Shown piece by piece: positions 11,029 to 20,787 of a DNA stretch of 64,000 nt (positions within the stretch are counted from its first letter, which is position 1; each line of letters starts with the position of its first letter). The notes below the pieces were generated by a model, which saw only the letters and a program-made list of their open reading frames with translations, made no database searches and was not told where the DNA came from. This DNA is from Salvia splendens (taxonomy: Eukaryota > Streptophyta > Magnoliopsida > Lamiales > Lamiaceae): the NCBI RefSeq assembly GCF_004379255.2, contig NC_056041.1, positions 17,825,559 through 17,889,558 on the forward strand, read 5' to 3'. The position numbers and the translations under genes were made by a program.

Positions 11029-14000
11029 TCAAGGACAGCAAACCTTCCAGAACTATCAACACCAAGGGCCGGGTCATTTCCAAAACTCAAACAGGCCGAG
11101 GAGATCCGTTGAGGACATGATGAGTGAAATGCTAGCATCACAACAGAACATCAAAGGAGAATTGCAAGCCCATAATGAGGTCGTGCAGGGGATGCAAAAT
11201 GCCCAGAAAGAACATAAGGCGAACATGGATATGATGAATAGGCAGTTAGCTCAACTGGCCAGTTCGATGGGTGATTTGAAGGGAAATGCAGGAAAACTCC
11301 CATCTACAGTCCAAATGCCCGAGAAGGCAAATGTGAGTAAGGTCACGTTGAGGTCAGGAACTACTTATGATGCACCTCAACCGAAACAGCCGAGTGAAGG
11401 ATCGAATGGAACGAAGATAGGAGGCGAGACAATTTCAGCTGAGGAAATAGGGAATTTCATGCCTCGAATGCAGGATCCATTCTTCCTGGATGATACACCA
11501 AGTATAAGAGGTGAACCCGATGCCTTACTGACCAGGAAGGAACCTCCTCAAGAGAAAAATCCCAGAATGGAGGCTCGGACCCAAGAGCTACCAAAGAAAG
11601 TTGCTGAGGAACCCGTAGAAGAGAAAAAAGGGGAGAAACCATTCCCATTCCGATTTGTTACAAAGAGGAAGAAAGAGAACCCGGTCGACTACTTGTCGAT
11701 TTTTGGAAGGTTGGACGTCACCATACCATTCCTCCAAGCCGTGAAACTACCCCCGCTCGGAAAATTCATTAAGGATTTCATAGCCGGGAAAGCTCAAAAA
11801 GATGGACAAATCATGGTGGAAGGGATCGCATCCGCAATTGTGCAAGAGAAACTGCCGCCCAAGAGGGCCGATCCAGGTATGTTCACTTTACCCATAACTA
11901 TAGGGGATGTGAAAGTTGAACATGCGATGTGTGATCTTGGAGCTTCCATTAATGTCATGCCATTATCAATCTATAACCGACTGAAAGGAGTGAGGCTGTC
12001 AAACACTAGGGTGTTGATCCAGCTGGCTGATAGGTCGTGCATAAGCCCTGAGGGAGTTTTAGAGAACGTGTTGGTTAGAGTACAGGAGTTCACATACCCT
12101 GCTGATTTTTATGTGATCAAAATGAGTGAGCATGAAGCGAGAGAGTCTAGTGGAGTCTTGTTAGGGAGACCTTTTTTTAGAACGGCTAAGACAATAGTGG
12201 ACATGGCCGAGGGGACTATTTGCATTGATTTTAATGGTGAGAAGTTTACTTTTGATATAAATGATGCCATGAAGAAACCCATTGATTCTGAAAATCTATG
12301 CTTTGTTGATGTGATTGACCCTCTAGTCCAAGATTTTCTTGAGACCGAACTATTACAGGAAAAACTCCAGGCTTTAGATGCTTGTGATCAGGCCGACGAA
12401 GAAGCTGCTGCGTGGTGTGATTTGATCAGTAGCCAGGGGTTGACCGACGAAGAAATAGAAGGAGCGATCAAGGAATTCTGTCAAAAGTCGGCGTTCATTG
12501 GAGCCGCAGGGGCCAAGCTTCCAGTCAGTACGGAAGAACCTTCAGGGGAAGACTTAAAGAAAGACGGGGAGGCCCAGAAAAACCCTCTACCCGAAGACAC
12601 ACTTCCACCCCAAGTCGAGCTAAAAAAGTTACCATCGAACTTGAAGTATGCCTACCTCGGGGAGGAGAACTCATATCCCGTAATCATCAACAGCAGTCTC
12701 ACAAAAGAACAAGAAGCGCGGCTACTGGCTGTGTTGAATAGGAATAAGAAGGCAATCGGATGGAGCCTTACAGATCTAGTAGGGATAAGCCCCGACGTTT
12801 GCATGCACCACATCAGGCTAGAAGAGGGAGCGAAGGCTCATCGAGATGCTCAAAGGAAGGTAAACCCTAACATGCGAGAGGAAATTTTAAAGGAAATCTT
12901 GAAGTTGTTGTCGCTAGGGATTATCTATTCAGTGCCGGACAGTGAGTGGGTCAGCCCGATCCACATGGTTCCAAAGAAATCCGAGATCCAAGTTGTCAAG
13001 AATGAGAGGAACGAGCTGATTCCAACAAGGCTGGTCATGGGTTGGCGAATGTGCATCGACTACCGGAAGCTGAACAACGCAACAAGGAAGGACCATTTTC
13101 CTTTGCCTTTCATCGACCAGATATTAGAGAGATTAGCTGGGAAAAAAATTTTCTGCTTCCTAGATGGGTACAGCGGGTACTTCCAAATTCACGTGGATCC
13201 TGAGGACCAGGACAAAACCACTTTTACTTGCCCGTTTGGAACCTATGCATACCGTCGCATGCCTTTCGGTTTATGCAACGCTCCAGGTACGTTTCAACGA
13301 TGCATGATGAGCATATTTTCCGATTTGATTGAGGAGTGCATAGAAATATTTATGGATGACTTCACGGTTTACGGAGACTCGTTCGACTCTTGCCTTCATC
13401 ATTTGGACATAGTTTTGGAAAGGTGTCAAGCAAAGAGTCTGGTTTTGAACTTCGAGAAGTGCCATTTTATGGTCACCGAAGGGATAGTCCTAGGACACGT
13501 AGTCTCAGAAAGAGGTATCCAGGTGGATCGAGCCAAGGTGGATGTCATATCCAAATTACCATTCCCTACTGATCAGAAGGGAATAAGGGGTTTCCTGGGA
13601 CATGCTGGATTTTATCGAAGATTTATAAAGGATTTCTCCAAAATCGCCCAACCCCTTACCAGACTGCTTCAAAATGATGTGGAGTTCGTTTTTGATGAGC
13701 AATGCAAGGCAGCTTTCGATCTTCTCAAAGAAAAATTAGTATCCGCACCTATCATACGAGCTCCTGATTGGAACCATCCTTTCGAAGTAATGTGCGACGC
13801 CAGCGACTTTGCGGTAGGGGCCGTGCTGGGTCAGAAGATCGATGGGAGGAGGCACGTAATTTTTTATGCGTCCAAGACTCTAAATCAAGCCCAGCGGAAT
13901 TACGATACCACCGAAAAGGAGATGCTGGCAGTGGTGTTTTCTTTCGAGAAGTTCCGGCCATATTTGCTGGGATCTAAGGTCGTAGTATACACTGACCATG

Positions 14001-15607
14001 CAGCCCTTAAGTATCTAGTTACCAAGAGAGAATCAAAACCACGCTTGATCCGATGGGTACTCTTGTTACAAGAATTTGATTGGGAGGTGGAAGATAAGAG
14101 AGGAGTCGAAAACAAGGTGGCAGACCATTTGAGCAGAATAGTGCAAGAAGGAAACAGCGAGGAGGTGCACGACAAGTTTCCAGAGGAACACTTATGTGAG
14201 GTGATTTTTGCACCCAGAAAAATTGATTGGGAAGAAGTGTACAAACTTACTGGTCAGAATGATGCAGCAAAAGGAAAAGAGAAGGTAGGGCAGGAGCCAT
14301 GGTATGCGGACCTGGCCAACTACCTAGTAACTGGAGAACTTCCAGAGGTACCAAGTGTTACCAAAGCCCAACGAATGAAGATCAAGAGTGAGGCAAAATA
14401 TTATTTTTGGGACGACCCTTACCTATGGAGGGTAGGATCCGATCAAGTGATAAGAAGGTGCATTCCTGACTGGGAACAGCGGGATGTGTTGACCCACTGC
14501 CATTCGTTAGCATGTGGAGGGCACTTCGGATCCAAGAAGACGGCAAGGAAGATTCTGGATAGCGGCTTTTACTGGCCAACTCTCAACAAAGATGCATACG
14601 AGTTCTGCCGGAGCTGTGAGCGTTGCCAACTGACCGGTGGAATATCTGCCCAAGATGAGATGCCGCAAGTACCGATTATTGTTTGTGAATTATTCGACAT
14701 ATGGGGAATGGATTTCATGGGGCATTTTCCCTCGTCCTATGGCAATCTGTATATCCTAGTCGCGGTGGATTACGTCTCCAAATGGGTAGAAGCGACGGCC
14801 ACAAGTACGTGTGAAGCAAAGGAGGTGGCCAAATTCTTAAAGAGTCACATTTTCAGCCGTTTCGGAGTCCCAAGGGCGATCATCTCTGATCAAGGTACAC
14901 ACTTTTGTAATCGTACAATTGAAGCTTTAATGAAAAAGTACGGTGTGCACCATAGACTTTCAAGCCCCTACCACCCGCAAGCTAACGGCCAAGCCGAGAT
15001 CTCTAATCGAGAGATAAAGAAGATTTTGGAGAAAACTGTAAATCCTTCTCGGAAGGATTGGAGCGTGAGATTAGAGGATGCTCTCTGGGCATATCGAACA
15101 GCCTACAAGACCCCCATTGGTATGTCCCTTTACCGAATAGTTTTTGGAAAAATGTGCCACTTACCTGTAGGGATCGAGCACCGAGCATACTGGGCAGTAC
15201 AGAAAGTGAATATGGATGCTACAGCCTGTGAGGAGGAAAGGAAGCTGCAATTACAGGAGCTTGAGGAACTTAGATTGGAATCTTTCGACTCGGCCATGTG
15301 GTACAAGGAGCGAACGAAATTATGGCATGATAGAAATCTGAGAACCAAGGAGCTCCATGTTGGCCAGAAAGTACTACTCTTCCAGTCAAGATTGAAGTTA
15401 ATGCCCGGGAAACTTAAATCTAAGTGGACAGGACCGTACATCGTAACAGCCCTCCGAGCTAATGGAGCGGTGGAGATTTCAGGGAGTCTTTCTAACTCTG
15501 AGCCTTTTGTTGTGAATGGACATAGGTTGAAAATCTTTAGGGATAATAGTGAGGTGGGGGTAGTGGATGAAATTCCACTACTACCACATACTAAGGTCAC
15601 ATACTGA
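11016..15607 (+). CDS. Pol polyprotein of the Athila-type element
   Basis: The open frame reaches back to 10631, but everything before about 11016 is the out-of-frame shadow of gag. From 11016 it continues the Gag tail ([14 protein letters not shown], then '[20 protein letters not shown]'). It then has protease ([12 protein letters not shown], about 11929-11965), reverse transcriptase with FMDD at 13349-13360, RNase H ([14 protein letters not shown] near 13790), and the integrase HHCC finger (about 14490-14640) and core ([15 protein letters not shown], then '[20 protein letters not shown]'). It ends at 15607 without internal stops. It looks capable of coding for all enzymes, provided the one-base shift from gag is bypassed. 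No chromodomain is present, as expected for Athila. Confidence 0.9.
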
Positions 15608-16243
15608 TTAGTAAGATAGGAATTTGGAATTCCACGTGGCTAGTTTCATTTTGATAATATTCTGCATATACTGGCCAGGTAGGATTCCAAATTACCTAAG
15701 GAGAATGTAAATACTGTATATACGTAATTAATTTTTGCATGCTTGAAAATTTTCTAAAAATCCAAAAATATATTTTCGGGCCTTAAATTTAGGTTGGGGT
15801 ACACTTTGACCAAGAGATTACCTATTTAGTGTCACTCCAATTTGTATTTAAGTGCCATTTTGAATTATTTTCCGTAATAGGTAAGTATAGAGGGAAATTG
15901 TGGATAGGACGTAAATTTGAATTAAGCGTGTGCAGCTTTTGCAGGGTGGCAGTGCTGGAATGGTGTGGAGCAGAGAGAGTACACACGCTAGCCAATCAGG
16001 AACCAACGCCTGTCGCCCAACCACTTTTCACATGAAGCGGCATGACCGGTAACCACTGATAGCCGGTTGAAACCACCTGCAACTGCCATTTCTAATCCGA
16101 ACTAAACCAACCGACCCTCCCTTTCTCCCTCAAAAACCCTCATTTCCAAAATACCTTTCAAGAAATTCTCCTCTATCCCTCTCACAGAACCATCGTTCTC
16201 AAACCAAACCCTAATTTCTACCGTCAAATCACAAATTACAGTC
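15608..16243 (+). other. Spacer between integrase and the extra frames
   Basis: This noncoding stretch is internal to the Athila-type element. It carries a CTGGCCAG palindrome at 15671. Ending near 15850-15940 is a region with GT-rich and pyrimidine-rich parts that could hold splice sites for a subgenomic mRNA. I see no protein homology. The last 100 bases before ATG 16244 read like a leader (CCAAACCCTAATTTC). Confidence 0.5.
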
Positions 16244-17281
16244 ATGGGTAAGAAAGCTATCGCGAGGAAAATCAAGCCCCGTCGTGCGAACACCCAAGAT
16301 ACGCAGCCGCTGCGAGAAGAAACCCCGGAGGCCCAACCACAGTCGAACCAACCACCCGCACCGACTGCTCAACCGCCGGCCACTATTTCTTTGGATGCCG
16401 TAATGGTATTCCTTCGCCAACAAGACCCGACTAGGGACTGGACGGCGGCATTGACCAATTTCGGCCACACGGGGGGCATAGGAACCGCACCCAGTGGAAT
16501 TCCTCATGCACAGGTCAGACACGCAGAACTACAGTCGGAGGAAGGATCTCCCTCAGCCACCGCGGCATCGGAACCCTCGGTACCAGATTCGGCAGACCTG
16601 GAAGCTATCGCCGCGTTTTACAGCTCCGACTCTGAGGAGCGAAAGAAAAGGTCCAGCCAAGTAAGGGAAACCCAGGGAGATAGTGGCGGAGCAAAAATGA
16701 CGCCCGAGAAGGACCCAGTATTTCAAGAAGTAAGACGGCCAGAGATAGATCTGAACGAATCAGCCAGGAAACAGGGCCTCATGACGGATGAGGAGTTTGA
16801 CTCGATAATGAACAGGGTAAACCGAAGAGAGGAGACAACTGACTTGGTGGCTGAGGGTCTGGACCTCGCACCAAGATCAGTAGGAGAGAATGAACAAGCT
16901 CTTAGAGAACCCATACCGAAGGATAAGACATCCCAGTCAGAAGGAGAAGAGGAGAGGGAAAAGCAGAGTGAAGCCAAGGAAGCAGGAACAGAGACAACAG
17001 AACCAGAGGTAGAGGCATCCACCCCAGTGGCACCTCCGGTAGTTAAACCGATCCCCGTCAGAAGGAAACTGGTAGTGAAGACAGGCTCCAAGGCAGAGCC
17101 ACCCAAACCGCAGAGGAAATCGCAACGTTGTTTGGGTAAGTGGGCACCCAACAGGGCGAAACCGAACACGGCGGAGGATCCCCTAGAGATCGTGAGCGAC
17201 GACGAACCCTGTCCGGCGCAAGAGGATCAGGGTGTGGAAGTCGAGCGGGTGGCTGAGGGACTGCCCCGAACACAGGCATAG
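16244..17281 (+). CDS. Extra ORF A of the Athila-type element, unknown function
   Basis: A 345-codon frame starts at ATG in a good context (GTCATGG). The N-terminus is strongly basic (MGKKAIARKIKPRR, possible nuclear signal). The rest is proline-rich, then acidic and Glu/Lys-rich, with a basic patch (RRKLVVKTGSKAEPPKPQRK) near the end. No membrane segment or recognised domain is visible. It lies where Athila elements carry a so-called env-like frame, but nothing here supports an envelope protein. Its TAG (17279-17281) overlaps the first codon of the next frame. The two frames may be one ancestral ORF split by a frameshift. Function is unknown. Confidence 0.72.
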   Translation: MGKKAIARKIKPRRANTQDTQPLREETPEAQPQSNQPPAPTAQPPATISLDAVMVFLRQQDPTRDWTAALTNFGHTGGIGTAPSGIPHAQVRHAELQSEEGSPSATAASEPSVPDSADLEAIAAFYSSDSEERKKRSSQVRETQGDSGGAKMTPEKDPVFQEVRRPEIDLNESARKQGLMTDEEFDSIMNRVNRREETTDLVAEGLDLAPRSVGENEQALREPIPKDKTSQSEGEEEREKQSEAKEAGTETTEPEVEASTPVAPPVVKPIPVRRKLVVKTGSKAEPPKPQRKSQRCLGKWAPNRAKPNTAEDPLEIVSDDEPCPAQEDQGVEVERVAEGLPRTQA

Positions 17282-19020
17282 TGATCACTGAGACTGCCCG
17301 GAGGACCCCATCAAACCGGCAGACACAGAGCGATAGTGAGTACGAGGCCAGTGAAGAATCTGAATCAGATAGCGACACAACCATGGAAGAGGAGGAATAC
17401 AAGGAGCGGGAACTCCCCAACGATCATCGAGAACTGTTGCATCCACCTGCCGAACCACTCCGGTATAAGCGTTGGACGGTGGAACTCACGGATGACGTTG
17501 TGGAAGAGATGAAGTTGTTTGACGACAAGAAGCTCCAGTCAGTTTACCGCACAAAGAACGCAAAAGGCAAGAAGGTTAAGTGTGGAAAGGTAATTCATCT
17601 CCCATCCTTAGATGAATTGCAAATTAGTGAATCGTTTCTAGCCCTTTTGCATGAGTTGGGTTTTGAATGGTTGTTGATGAATGAGAAGTTAAGTGTCCCG
17701 GTCGATTTGGCCAAGGAGTTTTTCGCAACTTTTCGATTCGAAGTCACAACTGATTTGGATATAGAGTGTGTTAGCTTCAGGGTATTTGGAGGAGAAATTA
17801 GGATGAATCTGATTGAGTGGACTGTGAGGTTGGGTATATGCAGTTTGGAGGAGGCAATAGGACTTGAATGGAGAAACTGGGAGCGGGGGATTCCCCGCCG
17901 GCATGTGGAATTTGAGCCCCAGTCGGCTTGGGAGGAACTTACTCACCCCGGAGCAGGGCAGTTCCAATCCACGATCTCCCGATCGATCCACCTTAGCGAC
18001 CCCGTTTTACGCCTGGTTCAACTTTTTTTAGACTACAATCTTTTGGGGCAGTCTAATTCGGCAGTCCGGACATCAATGACGGAGTTGTACCTTATATGGT
18101 GTGCAAAAAAGGGCAAGAAGCTGCACTTAGGGTTCTGGACTGCATACACATGTCACCTCGTCGCAACTCACCCAGCACGGAATATTTCCCTCTGCCATAT
18201 ATTGGGAATCTTCATGAGGAACAACATCACCGTTTCGGAGGACGAAGACCTAACCCCACTAACGATGGTGAGCGCCCCAGGATTGTTCGACACCCCTCTG
18301 TTCGTCCGAACGAACACGGTGTACATGAGGCAGGGCGTGCCCCACTTTTATGCGATGGGAGAAGAGGCAATACCCACTGCTCGGATAGCAACAGCTCAGG
18401 AAGCACCAGGACATGACCAGAGGCGAGACAGAATTGAACAATCTGTGGAAAAGATGGCTGAGGAAAATAGACAGATGAGGGAAGAGATGATTCGTTTAGC
18501 GTCAGCAATGGAACAGGTATTGAAGGAGTCTGCGGAGCAGAGAATACTGACTCAGAGGCAAGCCGCTCTAGAAAGGACAGTCACTGAAATGGCAGAGGAG
18601 AATCAGCAATTGAAGGCAGAGGTGATCAAGCTGGCAGGAGTTGTGGAAAGGATGTTGAAGGGCTCTGCAGAGCAGGATATGATGCATCAGAGGCAGGCGG
18701 CCATGGAAGCTATCGTATCAGATCTCGGGGAGGAAAACTCCAAGATGCAAAAAGCAATGAACAGAATGTTAGCCAGTATGGATAACATCTTAGAAGAAAT
18801 GACCTACCTGAGGAAGGAGCAAGCTGCAGGACCGAGTGGCCATGGTGGCCGGACTGATGAACCACATATCCAAGAAACCGGAGTAGCAGATGAGCAAGAG
18901 ACAGCGGACGCCGAGGTGCCGGCAAGAGCCGAGGAGCCGGCGAAGGAAAATGAAACTGGAACGGAAGAGGACAACCCGAAGGAACCACCTGCCCCACGAA
19001 GGAGCAGGCGACTTCGATAG
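17281..19020 (+). CDS. Extra ORF B: ATHILA ORF-1-like protein with coiled-coil repeats
   Basis: This is a 579-codon frame if begun at GTG 17281. The first ATG is 17383. An acidic Ser/Glu-rich head is followed by a globular part (about residues 60-330, 'FEVTTDLDIECVSFRVFGGE' then 'LIEWTVRLGICSLEEAIGLE'). That part resembles the ATHILA ORF-1 / plant transposon-protein domain by pattern. The C-terminal third is coiled coil with a 45-residue unit repeated twice and then a partial third time, each starting [ML][AG]EEN. It ends in a basic tail (RRSRRLR). No signal peptide or membrane helix is seen. The product may be structural or nuclear, but its role is not known. It sits downstream of ORF A with a 1-base overlap. 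Confidence 0.72.
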   Translation: MITETARRTPSNRQTQSDSEYEASEESESDSDTTMEEEEYKERELPNDHRELLHPPAEPLRYKRWTVELTDDVVEEMKLFDDKKLQSVYRTKNAKGKKVKCGKVIHLPSLDELQISESFLALLHELGFEWLLMNEKLSVPVDLAKEFFATFRFEVTTDLDIECVSFRVFGGEIRMNLIEWTVRLGICSLEEAIGLEWRNWERGIPRRHVEFEPQSAWEELTHPGAGQFQSTISRSIHLSDPVLRLVQLFLDYNLLGQSNSAVRTSMTELYLIWCAKKGKKLHLGFWTAYTCHLVATHPARNISLCHILGIFMRNNITVSEDEDLTPLTMVSAPGLFDTPLFVRTNTVYMRQGVPHFYAMGEEAIPTARIATAQEAPGHDQRRDRIEQSVEKMAEENRQMREEMIRLASAMEQVLKESAEQRILTQRQAALERTVTEMAEENQQLKAEVIKLAGVVERMLKGSAEQDMMHQRQAAMEAIVSDLGEENSKMQKAMNRMLASMDNILEEMTYLRKEQAAGPSGHGGRTDEPHIQETGVADEQETADAEVPARAEEPAKENETGTEEDNPKEPPAPRRSRRLR

Positions 19021-19146
19021 ACCCCCCCCCCCCCTACTGACCAAGTTAGTTTTTTTTTAAGCTTTTTTAACTTTTCGTATTTTTGTTATGTTGTGGTATT
19101 CGGTTAGGTAGTATAATCTGTGTTTGCGAGCAAACCCCACTTCATA

Positions 19147-19424
19147 ACACTTAGCCTATTCCATAGTCTAAGTGTGAGAAGTTAGGGTTTGTTTCTTGGT
19201 AGCATGTTTTCTGTGTTTCTTTTGTATATACGTGTTTCTTGTTTAGTGGATTTTGTCCGGTGTTCAAACCTCTCCCACTTAGCCTATTCCATAGCCTAAG
19301 TGTGAGAAGTTTCTGTTTGAGTTGTTATTTTTGTTTGTTATTTTGTTGTCTGTGTGTCTACCATACTGGCCAGTACTTTTTTTTTCCACTTCACAGCCTT
19401 ATCTGGGGCAGACACTTGTGAAGT
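19147..19424 (+). repeat. Three stem-loops in the 3' untranslated part of the Athila-type element
   Basis: Two copies of a 7-8 bp hairpin (CACTTAG ... CTAAGTG) lie at 19148-19174 and 19276-19302. They are embedded in a shared block of about 36 bases ending GTGAGAAGTT. A third, unrelated hairpin (ACTTCACA ... TGTGAAGT) spans 19388-19424. The repeated, folded layout suggests an RNA-level role such as processing or packaging, which is inference. Confidence 0.6.
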
Positions 19425-19820
19425 AGGAGGGGGGACGTAATGGCCAGTATGATGTATATATGTGTGTTCTGTGTTTGTGCTCGTTTTGTGTTTTTTAGGT
19501 CTAGTTTTTTTTATGTTGTGTGCTGATTTGGGCTTAAAACTCAACCGTCCTGAGCTGGAGGTGAGGGGAATTGAGGGAGATAAGACAAGCTGGAAAACCG
19601 AAACCACTCTCCTTAGTACCTCCTGACCAGTATAGATGATGTGAGTATGAGAGAAAAGCCCACACTTAGAGCCAAACACGAAAGCCCTCTAAAATGTGAG
19701 TTATAAGCCTTAAAGTGGAACCACTTTCCACATACACTTAAAGAAAAGAGAGGCTGCCACAATTTGCCTAGGGTGAAGTGATCACGGGTAGCAAATACTG
19801 AAGGCAGTAGGAACCCCCCC

Positions 19821-19860
<40 letters not shown>

Positions 19861-20787
19861 AAACCACCACTTTTAGAACCCTTTTTTCTTAACCTTTTAT
19901 ACCCAGATAAACACCCCTAGCCCCTGGGACTGTGTGTAAGGCATGAAACAAATGGAGCTTACTGGCCAGGAAGAAGTGTGAAAAAAGCAGAAACCAGCTG
20001 GGCAGGAAAGTTAGAAGAAAATCGACCAGGGAGACATTCCAGGTCCAAAAAAAAGAAGGGATAAGGGTGGCGAAGCCACGAAAAAAAAAAAGAGGAAGAA
20101 AGAAAGAAAAGAAGAAAATGGTCAGAGATTTGACCACACAAAAAAAATGAAGGAATAAGGGTGGCGAAGCCACAAGAAGCCTACTAACCAGTTGGAAACT
20201 TAAGCCAGAAGCACCAGCTAAGAAAAGCAACTGATCAGAAGCCTGATGCACACAATCCCCCTTCATAAATTAAATAGAAGTTTTTGAACCTTAGAGCCTT
20301 AGGAACATCTACCCAAAACACTACAACCCAACAGCCCCGTTACAAGCCTTAAAGTCCTTCAGTAGCTGCACGTGAGATCTAAGTCCAAAGCAATTGTGGT
20401 TGAGCATGATGAGAGAATTCAGTCCTAACGTTCCTGGTGAGGTGCGAGTGACTGAGTGAACCTAGTGGTTGACCGAGAGTGTGGGCGATCTTGACAAGCA
20501 GATGTACTGACTGGGAGAGAAAGGGGGGGGCGGCAGAAGTTCAAGGCTGTCTAAGGCCGGATTGCACCTGATCCCGAGGGGAGGGATGGTTGAAAATGTA
20601 GCCCAATCTGTTAGTGTTTTATGTGTTTCTGTGTTTGTGTTTGTGTTTTCTTTCTTCTTCGTCGTTGTAGTCTAGAGTCCAGTTTTAGGTAGAGTCGGGC
20701 AGGGAAGTAACCAGGCTAGAATGCGACTTATTGCTTTTTGTTTGTTCTTCACGCTTGAGGGCAAGCATGTGGTAAGTGTGAGCAGTT
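19425..20787 (+). other. Noncoding 3' region of the Athila-type element
   Basis: No credible gene is seen. The stretch holds an uninterrupted run of 35 A (19824-19858) after a C-run, and two identical 13-base hairpins GTGGCGAAGCCAC (20067-20079, 20161-20173) in purine-rich DNA. It also has several CTGRYCAG palindromes. The expected polypurine tract before the LTR at 20788 is weak (AAGTGTGAGCAGTT) compared with the G-rich tract common in the family. Confidence 0.6.

Noticed and set aside
16244..19020. Calling the extra Athila frames an envelope gene
   Set aside because: No signal peptide, membrane helix or glycoprotein-like features are visible. Position alone is not evidence.
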